From Streptomyces sp. HUAS YS2 (GTDB taxonomy: Bacteria; Actinomycetota; Actinomycetes; Streptomycetales; Streptomycetaceae): a stretch of 64,000 nt of DNA. Where the stretch lies: positions 7,225,001 through 7,289,000 of the forward strand of contig NZ_CP137573.1 of NCBI RefSeq assembly GCF_033343995.1, written 5' to 3'. Positions within the stretch are counted from its first letter, which is position 1, and each line of letters starts with the position of its first letter. A program made the translations under genes and the position numbers. The notes under the pieces are model-generated. The model saw only the letters and a program-made list of their open reading frames with translations. It was not told the origin of the DNA and made no database searches. Shown here in pieces: positions 55,384 to 64,000 of the stretch.

Positions 55384-56621
55384 CGAACGCAACCGCCGGC
55401 GCCCCGACCGGCGACCGGGCGCGGCGCGTCGCCGGCCTGGTCCGCATGCACGCCGCCAACTTCCCCTGGTACGCCAAGCTCCTCGCGGACCGCGGCCTCT
55501 CGGACGACAGCCCACTGCACGAACTCCCCGTCATCAACGCCGAGTTGCTCACCGAGCACTACTACACGGAACCGCACGAGCAGTTCCCGGACGCCGACGG
55601 CTACCTGACCTCGGGCACCGCCACCGGCCGCCGCAAGCGGATCCTGTACGGCCCCGGCGACGACGACGCGTACGCCGCCCAACGGGCCACGCTCTTCGCC
55701 GACTTCCTCGCCCCGTGCGTACCCGGAGCCGTGGCGGTCGCCGACCTCGGCACCGGGCACGCGGCGGCGCTGGCCCGCCGGATCTTCCTCTCCCTCGGGT
55801 TCGACGCACGCGACATCGACTTCACCGCGCCCGTCGAGGAGCACGTCAAGGCGCTCAACGAGGCCCAGCCCGATGTGCTGTTCACCATGCCGATGATCCT
55901 CGACAGCCTGCTCCGGGCCGACCAGGAACTCGACATCCGGCCCCGCAAGGTCATGGTCGTCGGCGACGTGGCCCCCGCGCCCTGGCGCCGCCGCGTCGCG
56001 GAGCGCCTCGGCATCGGCTTCGAGGACGTCCTGGACGTCTTCGGCAGCATCGAGATCGGCGCCATCGGATACTTCTGCGCCGAGACCGGGCTCTACCACT
56101 TCCACGACCACATCCACCCCGAGGTCCTGACCCCCGAGGGGGCCGAACAGCCCGCGGACCCGGACGCCGGACGCTCCGGACTGCTGCTGCTCACCTCCTT
56201 CACCCGGCGCTACTTCCCGGCCCTGCGCTTCGCCACCAACGACGAGATCAGCGGTCTGCGCACGATCACCTGGCGGGGCCGCGAGGTGTTCGCCTTCGAC
56301 CGGATCGACGGGCGCGCCCAGGGCGAGACCAAGCACGGCGAGCGGATCAGCAGCCACGACCTGTGCGCCGCCGTGACCGAGGAGTTCCCCGGCGTCCCGT
56401 TCGAGGTCGTCGACGACGGCCTGCTGGAGATCCGGCTGGCCCTGCCCGAGCTGCCCGCCGAGCGCGCCGACGCCCTGCGCGACCGCCTGATGACGGCCGC
56501 CCCGGACGTCGCCCAGATGGTCGCGTCCGGCCTCGTCCCGCCGGTCGGCGTCCGCGCCGTACGGCCCGAGGAGCTGACGCCCACCCGCGCCAAGCGGCTC
56601 TATCACGTCCAGGGGGCCTGA
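55380..56621 (+). CDS. PaaK/coenzyme F390 synthetase-like acyl-adenylating ligase
   Basis: 413 residues. LTSGTATGRRKRILYGP corresponds to the P-loop of adenylate-forming enzymes; DVLDVFGSIEIGAIGYFC and RYFPALRFATNDEISGL follow the PaaK/phenylacetate-CoA ligase-type layout, shorter than NRPS A domains and without a carrier protein. By position it parallels DdaG of dapdiamide biosynthesis, which activates fumarate and couples it to the beta-amine of Dap. That function is inferred; another acid is possible. ATGA overlap with sbnB; AsnB-like gene 2 bp downstream. Confidence 0.75.
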   Translation: MTNATAGAPTGDRARRVAGLVRMHAANFPWYAKLLADRGLSDDSPLHELPVINAELLTEHYYTEPHEQFPDADGYLTSGTATGRRKRILYGPGDDDAYAAQRATLFADFLAPCVPGAVAVADLGTGHAAALARRIFLSLGFDARDIDFTAPVEEHVKALNEAQPDVLFTMPMILDSLLRADQELDIRPRKVMVVGDVAPAPWRRRVAERLGIGFEDVLDVFGSIEIGAIGYFCAETGLYHFHDHIHPEVLTPEGAEQPADPDAGRSGLLLLTSFTRRYFPALRFATNDEISGLRTITWRGREVFAFDRIDGRAQGETKHGERISSHDLCAAVTEEFPGVPFEVVDDGLLEIRLALPELPAERADALRDRLMTAAPDVAQMVASGLVPPVGVRAVRPEELTPTRAKRLYHVQGA

Positions 56622-56623
56622 CC

Positions 56624-58486
56624 ATGTGCGGAATCGCCGGCATCACGGGCCCCGGCGCGGTCGGGGGCACCTCCTTCGTCGCCGACGCCTGCGCCCGGAT
56701 GGCCCACCGCGGCCCGGACGAGACCGGCCTGCACACCGGCGACGGCGCCGCGCTCGGCATGTGCCGGCTCCGCGTCGTGGGCATCCACGACGACGGACAG
56801 CCGGTGTTCAACGCCGACCGCTCGGTCGTCTGCGTGTTCAACGGCGAGATCTACAACCACGCCGAGCTGCGCCGTCGCCTGGAGCGGCTGGGGCACCCCG
56901 TGGGCGGCGCGAGCGACGCCCATGTCATCCCCGCGCTCTACGAGGCCCTGGGCCCCGACTTCGTCGGCGAGCTGCACGGCATGTTCGCCATCGCGCTGTA
57001 CGACACGCGCGTCCGCCGCCTGCTGCTGATCACGGACCGGGCGGGCAAGAAGCCGCTGTTCCACAGCCGGCGGCCGGACGGCAGCGTGGTCTTCGCCTCC
57101 GAGCTGCCGGCCCTGACCGCCTGCCCGGACCTCGACACCGAGGTCGACCCGGTCGCGGTCGACCTGTACCTGAGCCACCGGGTCGTCCCCGCCCCGCACA
57201 CCGTGTACCGGCACGTCCGCAAGGTCCCCCCGGCGACCGTGCTGTCCTTCGAGGACGGCCGGCCCGCCGAGGAACGGCGCTACTGGCGCTACGACTTCAC
57301 CCCGGCCGAGACGCCCCCGTGGGAGGAGGCCGCGGACCGCGTCGACACGCTGCTGCGCACCGCGGTCGCGGACCGGCTGGGCGCAGAGGTCCCGCTCGGC
57401 GCGATGCTCAGCGGCGGCCTCGACTCCAGCCTGGTCGTCGCCCTCGCCGCCCGGGAGACCCGCACCCCGCTGCACACCTTCTCCGTCGGCTTCGAGCAGC
57501 AGGCCTTCGACGAGTCCGCGCACGCCAGGACCGTCGCCGAACACTGCGGCACCGAGCACCACAACTACCGCATCGGCGTCCAGGACGCGCTCGACGCCGT
57601 CGACCGGATCATCCGGCACACCGGCGAGCCGTACGCCTTCCCCTCGGCGATCGCCGCGTACTACATGTACAAGCTCGCCCGGGAGCACGTCACCGTCACC
57701 CTCACCGGCGACGGCTCGGACGAGATCTTCTGCGGCTACGGCCGCTACCGGGTCTTCGCCGGACTGCCCGCCGTCGCCCCGGCCGACGCCCACCGCGTCG
57801 ACGCCGACCTGCTAGCCGGCGGCGCCGGCGACATCGCCGACCGCTACCGTGCCGTCCTCGTCGACGGCCTGCGCGACGGGCTCAAGGGGCAGCTCTACAC
57901 CCCGGAGTTCCGCGACCGCGTGGCGGCTGCCGGCGGCGCGGCGAACCCGCTGCGCGCCCGGTTCGCGGACACCGACGCGAACGCCCACGAACTCGACCGG
58001 GTCATGCAGCTGGACTGCGGCTTCTGGCTGCCCGACGCCCAGTTGGTGAAGATCGACCGGATGGCGATGGCCCACTCCGTGGAGCCGCGCAGCCCGTTCC
58101 TGGACCACCGCCTCGTCGAGTACGTGACCTCGCTCAGCCCCTCGCTGAAGCTGGTCGGCGGCGACGAGAAGGCGATCCTCAAGCACGTGGCGCGGCGCTA
58201 CCTGCCCGCCGGGATCGTCGGCCGCCGCAAGCAGGAGCTCGCGGTGCCGCTGGAGGAGTGGCTGGGCCGACACCTGCGCCCGCTCATCGAGACCACCCTG
58301 CTCTCGGACGCGTCCCTGACCCGCGGCTACTTCCGGCCCGACGCGCTGCGGCGCTTCGTGACCGAGTTCCGCCCGGAGCACAGCTACGCGCTGTGGACCC
58401 TGTTCATGCTCGAACGCTGGCACGCCATCGGGCCGGCCACGAGCGACACCGACGTACTGACCGCGGCAGGTGCAGGTCTTTCATGA
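56624..58486 (+). CDS. AsnB-like glutamine-dependent amidotransferase
   Basis: 620 residues. Cys2 (MCGIAGITG) is the Ntn glutaminase nucleophile; the second domain has the PP-loop SGGLDSSLVVALAA (~263-276), GDGSDEIFCGYGRY and RSPFLDHRLVEYV. It is a complete asparagine synthetase B-type enzyme that adenylates a carboxylate and amidates it with ammonia from glutamine. In dapdiamide the homologous DdaH turns N-beta-fumaroyl-Dap into fumaramoyl-Dap, the natural role here. Ordinary asparagine synthesis is the alternative. The stop overlaps the NRPS start by ATGA. Confidence 0.88.
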   Translation: MCGIAGITGPGAVGGTSFVADACARMAHRGPDETGLHTGDGAALGMCRLRVVGIHDDGQPVFNADRSVVCVFNGEIYNHAELRRRLERLGHPVGGASDAHVIPALYEALGPDFVGELHGMFAIALYDTRVRRLLLITDRAGKKPLFHSRRPDGSVVFASELPALTACPDLDTEVDPVAVDLYLSHRVVPAPHTVYRHVRKVPPATVLSFEDGRPAEERRYWRYDFTPAETPPWEEAADRVDTLLRTAVADRLGAEVPLGAMLSGGLDSSLVVALAARETRTPLHTFSVGFEQQAFDESAHARTVAEHCGTEHHNYRIGVQDALDAVDRIIRHTGEPYAFPSAIAAYYMYKLAREHVTVTLTGDGSDEIFCGYGRYRVFAGLPAVAPADAHRVDADLLAGGAGDIADRYRAVLVDGLRDGLKGQLYTPEFRDRVAAAGGAANPLRARFADTDANAHELDRVMQLDCGFWLPDAQLVKIDRMAMAHSVEPRSPFLDHRLVEYVTSLSPSLKLVGGDEKAILKHVARRYLPAGIVGRRKQELAVPLEEWLGRHLRPLIETTLLSDASLTRGYFRPDALRRFVTEFRPEHSYALWTLFMLERWHAIGPATSDTDVLTAAGAGLS

Positions 58487-61400
58487 GCGAGATCAACCCG
58501 ACGGACCCCCGGGCCGCCGCGCGGCTCAGCCGCGTCGCGGGCGGCGTCTCCATCGACCGGCTGAAGGCGCTCGCCGCGCAGCGCCGCGCGGCCGGCACCG
58601 GACCGGCGGAGCCCACGCGCCCGGCGCCCGCCGCCGGGGCGGCCCAGGACGGCCCGCACCCGGCGTCGTACGCCCAACGACGGCTGTGGCTGCTCGACCA
58701 GATGGACCCGGGCTCGCTCACGTACAACATGCCGGTCGCGTACGAGATCGACGGCGCCCTCGACACCGAGGCGCTGCGCTGCTCGCTGGAGCACCTGCAG
58801 CACCGGCACGAGCCGCTGCGCTCGCACTTCACCGTGCGCGACGGCGAGGCGCACGTGGCCGTCACCGCCCCGGCACGCCTCGACCTCCCGCTGCGCGACC
58901 TGACCGGTGTGGCGCCGGAGTCGCGCGAGGAGGCCGCCCGCACGGCCCTGGCCGATGCCGCCCGCGAGCCGTTCGACCTCGGCCGCGGGCCGCTCTTCCG
59001 CGTCCTGCTGCTGCGGCTCGGCGCGAGCCGGCACATCCTCCTGACCTCGATGCACCACAGCGTCTCCGACGGCTGGTCGATGGCCGTCCTGGAACGTGAA
59101 CTGGGCACCGCCTACGTGGCGTTCACCGCCGGCCGCGAGCCGGACCTGCCCGCCCTCCCGTGCCGTTACGCCGACCACGCGGCGAGCCGGCGGGAGGCCG
59201 GCCGCAGCGCCGCCCTGCGCCGCCGGGCCGACGCCTGGCGCGACCGGCTCGCCCCGCTGCCCGAGCCGCTGGAGCTGCCGCTCGACCGGCCGCGCCCCGA
59301 GCGGCTGTCGGGGAACGGCGGCGTCGTCGAGATGTCCGTTCCGCGCGAACTGCGCGACGCCCTCCAGCGGTACGCGAGCCGCCGCGGCGCGAGCCTGGCC
59401 ATGATCATGGCCGGTCTGCTCCAGTACGTGCTGGCCCGGCAGTCCGGCCGACGCCGGGTCGTCGTCGGCATGCCGGTGGCCGGACGCGAGGACCCGGCCG
59501 TCGCGCCCCTCATCGGCTTCTTCGTCAACGTGCTGCCGTTGGCCGCCCGGATCGAGCCCGGCATGCGCCTCGGCGAACTGGTCGACCAGGTTCGCGACGA
59601 GGCACTCCACGCGTACGCGCATCAGGACGTGCCCTTCGACCTTCTGACCGAGGCGCTCCAGGTGCCGCGCACCCTCAGCCGGCCGCCGGTGTTCCAGGTG
59701 CTCTTCGCCATGCAGAACACCCCCAAGCAGGCCGCCACGGAGCCCGGTTCGCTGCCCCTGCGCAGGCGCGAGGTGCCGATCGGGACCAGCAAGTTCGAGC
59801 TGTCCTTCGAGTTCGGCGAGGACGGCGACGGGGACGGGCTCTGGGGCAGCGTCGAGTACAGCACCGACCTGTTCGACCACGAGACCGTCGAGCGGCTCGC
59901 CGCGCGCTATCTCACCCTGCTGCACGAGGCCGTGACCACGCCCGACAGCCCCCTCGACACCCTGCCCCCGGTGTCCCGCGCCGCCCTCACCCGGGCGCTC
60001 GGCCACCCGGAGCCGCCCGCCGACCTGGCCGTCGTGCCGGACGCCGCGGGCTCCCGCGCCCTGCTCGTCGAGCTCAACGGCCCGTGGGACCCCGCCGCCT
60101 GGCGGCGATCCGTGCACGCGGTGGCCGCCGCCCGCCCCGAACTGCGCACCCGGGCCCACCGGATCGGCTGTCTGAACGAGACGGTGCTCTGCACGTGGAC
60201 CGAGGCGGAGCGAGCCGAGCCCGACGCCCCCGCGTTCGCCGAACTGCGCGCGCACGCCTCGGACCCGGCCCGTCTGGTCGCCGAAGCGGCCTGCGCCGGA
60301 ACGGGGTCCGAGGAAGGCGCGTACGCCCTCCGGATCGACCTCGGCCGCTCGGTGGACGGCGCCGTCCACGCGCTGCTCACCGGTGGCACAGCCGTCTGGG
60401 ACGAGCAGGCCGCGGACGGCCTCGGGCGCGAACTCATGGACCGATACGCGGAGTTCAGCGGTCACGGAGCAACGCCCGCCCCGGCGGCCGACCCGGCCGT
60501 GCTCTCCCCGGAGCTGTGGCGCGCCGTGCAGGAGCGGGCAGCCGCCTGCGGCACGGACGCCGACGTACTGCTGCGAACCGGCCTGCACTACCTGAACGCC
60601 CTCTGCACCGGCGAACCCGCCCCGTACACCGGCGAAGTGACCGCGACGCTCGACGGCATCGCCTCCGGCGCCGTCCCGGTCGCCCCGCCGCTGCTCCGGT
60701 ACGTCGCCGGACCCGCCGCCGCCCCTGGTGTACGGACCGCCGTCGCCGGCCTGCCCGATGCCCCGCTGCTGACGGCCAGGCCGCTGATCGGCGGCGGGCT
60801 CCGCCTGGAACCGGGCGTCGCCGCACCGGACGAACCGGCCGGCCACGTCGTGCACCGACCGGCCGAACGCCTCGGGTTCCTGATGGAGCAGCTGTGCCTG
60901 CGCGGCGCGGACGCCTGGGAGCGGCTCGAACTCGTCCTGCCCGACGAGCGCGAGCTGTGGCTCACCGGCGTCAACGGCGACGCCGTGACCAGCGTGCCCA
61001 CCGCCTCGCTGTCCGGACTTATCGCGGCGCAGGCCGCCCGCCGGCCGGACGCCGTGGCCGTCACCCACCAGGGCGAGTCGCTGAAGTACGGCGCGCTCTC
61101 CGCCCGGGTGGACGCCCTCGCCGGCGCGCTCTGCCCCGCGCTCGACGCGGCCGGTGGCCCCCGAAGGGTCGCGATCTGCATGGAGCGCGGCATCGACCTC
61201 GTCGTCGCCCTGCTGGCCGTCCTGCGCTCCGGCGCCGCCTACGTGCCGCTGGACCCGCTGTTCCCCGACGCCCGCATGGCGCTGATCACCGAGGACGCCG
61301 CACCGGCCCTGATCCTCACCGAGGACGCCCTCCGCGACCGGTTCGCCACCGCCACGGCCCCGGTGCGCACCGTCGCCGAACTCGAGGGGACCGGCCCGGC

Positions 61401-63639
61401 GGCCGTCCTGCCGGACGTCTCCGCCGACGACACCGCGTACATCATCTACACCTCCGGCACCACCGGCACGCCCAAGGGCGTGGAGGTGACGCACGGGAAC
61501 GTCGTCCGGCTCTTCGGCTCCACCGAGGAGTGGTTCGGCTTCGGCCCCGACGACGTCTGGACGCTCTTCCACTCGTACGCCTTCGACTTCTCCGTCTGGG
61601 AGATCTGGGGCGCTCTGCTGCACGGCGGGCGGCTCGTCGTCGTGCCGTCCATGGTGGCCCGCGACCCTGCGGCCTTCCTCGGCCTGCTGGTCGCCGAGCG
61701 GGTGACCTTCCTCAACCAGACCCCCTCCGCCTTCACCCAGATCGTCCGGGAGGAGGCCACCCGCCCGGCACCCGTCGAACTGGCGCTGCGCCACGTCGTG
61801 TTCGGCGGTGAGGCGCTGGACTTCGCGGCCCTGCGCCCCTGGGTGGAGCGCCACGGCCCGGACGCCCCGCGGCTCGTGAACATGTACGGCATCACCGAGA
61901 CCACGGTCCACGTGACGTACCACGAGGTGACCGAGGCCGACATCGAGGCGGGCCGCAGCGTCATCGGCCGCCCGCTGCCCGACCTGAAGATCTGGGTCGT
62001 CGACCCGGCCGGCCGGCTGCTGCCGCCCGGCGCCACCGGCGAACTCTGGGTCGGCGGACTCGGCGTGGCCCGCGGCTACCTCCACAAGCCCGAGCTGACG
62101 GCACAGCGCTTCGTGCCCGACACCCTGGACTCCGGGGCGGGACCGGACAGCCGGATCTACCGCTCCGGAGACCTCGCCCGGCTACTGCCGGACGGGGGCC
62201 TGGAGTACGCGGGCCGGCTGGACCACCAGGTCAAGATCCGCGGCTACCGGATGGAGCTGGGCGAGATCGAGACGGCCCTGTCGGCCTGCCCGGAGGTGGC
62301 CGAACGGGTCGTCCTCGCCGTCGGCGAGACGAGCGAGACCCGGCATCTCGTCGCCTGGATCGTGCCCGCGCCCGGCGCGCCGCGCGAGGCCGCACCCCTG
62401 CGCAAGGTCCTCGAGGAGCGGCTCCCGGTCTACATGCTGCCCGCACGCTACGTCTTCGTGGACGCGATGCCGCTGACCTCCAATGGCAAGATCGACCACC
62501 GGCGCCTGCCGGCTCCGGAGGAGGCCACCGGAGGCGCCCCGGACAGGGAACCGCGCACGGCCGGCGAACGCCTCCTGACGGCCCTCTTCGCGGAGGTCCT
62601 GGCCGTCGGCCCGGTGTCGCCGGACGCCAACTTCTTCGACCTGGGCGGCCATTCGATGCTCGCCGCCCGCCTCGTCGGCAGGATCCGGTCCGCCCTCGGC
62701 GTCGACCTGCCGCTGGCCGAACTGTTCGCCCATCAGACCCCCGCGGCCCTGGCCGCGCGCCTCGACACGCGGCCCCGCGACACCGGCGGCACATCCGTCC
62801 TGGTCCGGGTGCGCGACGCCGCAGGCGGGGCGGACCGGCCCCCGCTCTTCGCAGTCCACCCCGGCGCGGGAGACGTGCTCTGCTACCAGCCCCTCTCGGC
62901 CGCGCTCGGGGCGGACCAGCCGTTCGTCGGCATCCGCTGCCCCGGCCACGGCCCGGGGGAGCAGCCGTTCGGCAGCCTCGCCGAGATGGCCGACCACTAC
63001 GGCGCCGCGATCCTCCAGGCGCAGCCCACCGGGCCGTACCGGCTCCTCGGGCACTCCCTCGGCGGCGTCATCGCCTGGGAGACCGCCCGCAGGCTCCAGG
63101 CACGCGGCCACGAGGTCGCCCTGGTGCTGGTGGACACGTACCTGCCCCGGATCCTCGGCGAGATCCGCGTCAGCCCCGCGCTGGTGCTGCGCAGCCTCTT
63201 CGGCGGCAGGGCCGACTTCACCGACGCCGAACTGGCCGGCCTCACCGACGAGCAGCAGGTCGGACTGGCCCTGCGGAAGCTCGCCGGCTCCGGCGGCCAC
63301 GCGCCGTCCACCGGCGACGCCGACGCCCGCCTGCTGACGCGGCACCTGCGCGCCCTGCGGAGCAACCTCGCACTCTGCGCCGAGCACCCCATGGAGACCG
63401 GCGACCCGTACCGGGGCCCGGTCCTCTACGCCGCCGCCGAGGACAACGCGTACGTGGACGACGTCCCCGCGCTCTGGGCGCCCTTCGTCGACGGACCCCT
63501 GCGCGTCACGCGCGTCGAGGGAGACCACGAGGGCATGCTCCGCGGCCCCGGAGCGGAGCGACTGGCCGCGCTCCTGCGTCCGTTGCTCGCCGACGACGCG
63601 CCGACCCCCACCCGATCGCCCAGCAAGGATGGCAGATGA
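58483..63639 (+). CDS. NRPS: C, degenerate C, A (threonine), PCP, thioesterase
   Basis: 1718 residues. An N-terminal ~55-residue head, then an active condensation domain (H191-H192-x3-D196-G197), a ~315-residue region (~510-825) that still resembles a condensation domain (PWDPAAWRRSVHAVAAARPELR) but has no HHxxxDG, an A domain (~840-1330), a PCP (Ser1391 in LGGHS) and a type I thioesterase (~1453-1700, Ser1525 in GHSLGG). Specificity residues read D-F-W-N-V-G-M-V-H-K, the known threonine code. It would couple an upstream acyl-Dap donor to Thr and release the peptide. No Dap-loading module is visible; it may lie past 64000. The frame is open above 58483, but the ATGA start is clear. Confidence 0.93.
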   Translation: MSEINPTDPRAAARLSRVAGGVSIDRLKALAAQRRAAGTGPAEPTRPAPAAGAAQDGPHPASYAQRRLWLLDQMDPGSLTYNMPVAYEIDGALDTEALRCSLEHLQHRHEPLRSHFTVRDGEAHVAVTAPARLDLPLRDLTGVAPESREEAARTALADAAREPFDLGRGPLFRVLLLRLGASRHILLTSMHHSVSDGWSMAVLERELGTAYVAFTAGREPDLPALPCRYADHAASRREAGRSAALRRRADAWRDRLAPLPEPLELPLDRPRPERLSGNGGVVEMSVPRELRDALQRYASRRGASLAMIMAGLLQYVLARQSGRRRVVVGMPVAGREDPAVAPLIGFFVNVLPLAARIEPGMRLGELVDQVRDEALHAYAHQDVPFDLLTEALQVPRTLSRPPVFQVLFAMQNTPKQAATEPGSLPLRRREVPIGTSKFELSFEFGEDGDGDGLWGSVEYSTDLFDHETVERLAARYLTLLHEAVTTPDSPLDTLPPVSRAALTRALGHPEPPADLAVVPDAAGSRALLVELNGPWDPAAWRRSVHAVAAARPELRTRAHRIGCLNETVLCTWTEAERAEPDAPAFAELRAHASDPARLVAEAACAGTGSEEGAYALRIDLGRSVDGAVHALLTGGTAVWDEQAADGLGRELMDRYAEFSGHGATPAPAADPAVLSPELWRAVQERAAACGTDADVLLRTGLHYLNALCTGEPAPYTGEVTATLDGIASGAVPVAPPLLRYVAGPAAAPGVRTAVAGLPDAPLLTARPLIGGGLRLEPGVAAPDEPAGHVVHRPAERLGFLMEQLCLRGADAWERLELVLPDERELWLTGVNGDAVTSVPTASLSGLIAAQAARRPDAVAVTHQGESLKYGALSARVDALAGALCPALDAAGGPRRVAICMERGIDLVVALLAVLRSGAAYVPLDPLFPDARMALITEDAAPALILTEDALRDRFATATAPVRTVAELEGTGPAAVLPDVSADDTAYIIYTSGTTGTPKGVEVTHGNVVRLFGSTEEWFGFGPDDVWTLFHSYAFDFSVWEIWGALLHGGRLVVVPSMVARDPAAFLGLLVAERVTFLNQTPSAFTQIVREEATRPAPVELALRHVVFGGEALDFAALRPWVERHGPDAPRLVNMYGITETTVHVTYHEVTEADIEAGRSVIGRPLPDLKIWVVDPAGRLLPPGATGELWVGGLGVARGYLHKPELTAQRFVPDTLDSGAGPDSRIYRSGDLARLLPDGGLEYAGRLDHQVKIRGYRMELGEIETALSACPEVAERVVLAVGETSETRHLVAWIVPAPGAPREAAPLRKVLEERLPVYMLPARYVFVDAMPLTSNGKIDHRRLPAPEEATGGAPDREPRTAGERLLTALFAEVLAVGPVSPDANFFDLGGHSMLAARLVGRIRSALGVDLPLAELFAHQTPAALAARLDTRPRDTGGTSVLVRVRDAAGGADRPPLFAVHPGAGDVLCYQPLSAALGADQPFVGIRCPGHGPGEQPFGSLAEMADHYGAAILQAQPTGPYRLLGHSLGGVIAWETARRLQARGHEVALVLVDTYLPRILGEIRVSPALVLRSLFGGRADFTDAELAGLTDEQQVGLALRKLAGSGGHAPSTGDADARLLTRHLRALRSNLALCAEHPMETGDPYRGPVLYAAAEDNAYVDDVPALWAPFVDGPLRVTRVEGDHEGMLRGPGAERLAALLRPLLADDAPTPTRSPSKDGR

Positions 63640-64000
63640 GCAGCACACCCGACTTCCGCAGCTTCGGCCCCGGGGCCATGACCGGCACCCAGCCGGCCGA
63701 GCCGGTGCGCGTCCACCCGCTCGCCGACGCCGGCGCGCCGCCGCTGGTCATCGAGGCCGCCGTGCCCCGGCTCCCGGCCGGCCAGTGGGCCGCCGACAAC
63801 CGGGCCCGCGTGGACAGCCTCCTGGCCGAGCACGGAGCGCTCCTCTTCCGCGGGTTCGCGGTGGACCCCGACACCGGATTCCAGTCGTTCGCCGCCGCCG
63901 TGGGCAGCGGCTCCCTGGAGTACACCCAGCGCTCCACCCGGCGCACCCTGGAGAAGAAGGGGATCTACACCTCCACCGAGTACCCCGCCACCCACTCCAT
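63636..64000 (+). CDS. TauD/SyrP-like Fe(II)/2-oxoglutarate oxygenase (cut by window end)
   Basis: The first 121 residues are present. ATG 63636 overlaps the NRPS stop (ATGA). LLAEHGALLFRGFAVD and GIYTSTEYPATHSI are TauD/TfdA signatures, the latter close to SyrP-type enzymes that oxidise carrier-bound or peptide-bound amino acids; the H-x-D/E iron ligands come after the cut. In dapdiamide, DdaC of this family epoxidises the fumaramoyl group, so epoxidation of a fumaramoyl-Dap unit is the parallel; beta-hydroxylation is the alternative. Confidence 0.8.
   Translation, partial: MSSTPDFRSFGPGAMTGTQPAEPVRVHPLADAGAPPLVIEAAVPRLPAGQWAADNRARVDSLLAEHGALLFRGFAVDPDTGFQSFAAAVGSGSLEYTQRSTRRTLEKKGIYTSTEYPATHS

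Noticed and set aside
56626..58482. Upstream extension of the Thr NRPS reading frame
   Set aside because: This frame is open through the AsnB-like gene but contains only Arg/Pro-rich shadow sequence; the ATGA start at 58483 fits the operon.

Overview
The window is high-GC DNA with Shine-Dalgarno-led or leaderless genes, many actinobacterial families of unknown function, LmbU, WYL, PucR and IclR regulators, and multimodular NRPS/PKS genes. It is almost certainly a Streptomyces (or close relative) chromosome. No rRNA, tRNA, CRISPR array, origin or intact transposase was seen. All functional calls come from reading motifs by eye; no search was run.

Positions 1-26.8 kb are ordinary accessory and housekeeping chromosome. 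They hold an O-antigen-ligase-like membrane protein, apolipoprotein N-acyltransferase (lnt), a Nudix hydrolase, a 3-hydroxybutyrate dehydrogenase with a PucR/GAF activator and an MHS-type transporter, and a TetR gene with a divergent DUF4345 gene and a duplicated operator. They also hold a secreted beta-helix protein, a WYL regulator with RidA, two tandem DUF4139 proteins, yciO, several small membrane/SHOCT proteins (one pair recently duplicated) and a MalT-like LuxR regulator.

From about 26.9 kb to the right edge lies a biosynthetic region that reads as two linked halves. The left half (27.0-48.0 kb) contains a cupin protein, a 14-codon ORF (MGKLPSDVVLDINE) with its own RBS, two back-to-back hairpins, a nucleotidyltransferase-fold enzyme ending in a PqqD-like peptide-recognition (RRE) domain, an MFS exporter and a CYTH-fold protein. 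It continues with a 4207-residue C*-A-PCP-KS-AT-KR-ACP-KS-ACP-aminotransferase-reductase megasynthase and a small-molecule kinase. On the opposite strand are a PurF paralogue and two proteins that each fuse an NDK-like domain to a ClpS-like domain. The peptide, hairpin, RRE-nucleotidyltransferase and exporter order recalls microcin C operons, but the enzymes differ. This is the best candidate for an undescribed system: a ribosomal peptide that may be nucleotidylated and/or joined to an amino-aldehyde polyketide.

The right half (48.3-64 kb) has an FAD amine oxidase, a type II thioesterase, two IclR regulators and an LmbU-like activator. It ends in a tightly coupled operon: SbnA-like, SbnB-like, PaaK-like adenylating enzyme, AsnB-like amidotransferase, a threonine-predicted C-C*-A-PCP-TE NRPS and a TauD/SyrP-like oxygenase cut by the window end. 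This set closely parallels dapdiamide biosynthesis (2,3-diaminopropionate, N-beta-fumaramoylation, amidation, possible epoxidation). It predicts a fumaramoyl- or epoxysuccinamoyl-Dap-Thr-type glutamine mimic, for which the PurF paralogue could be a resistant target copy. An identical 16-bp palindrome, GTCCCGCCGGCGGGAC, lies upstream of the cupin gene and between purF and the FAD oxidase. It contains the core I recall as the LmbU site and may tie the two halves into one regulon.
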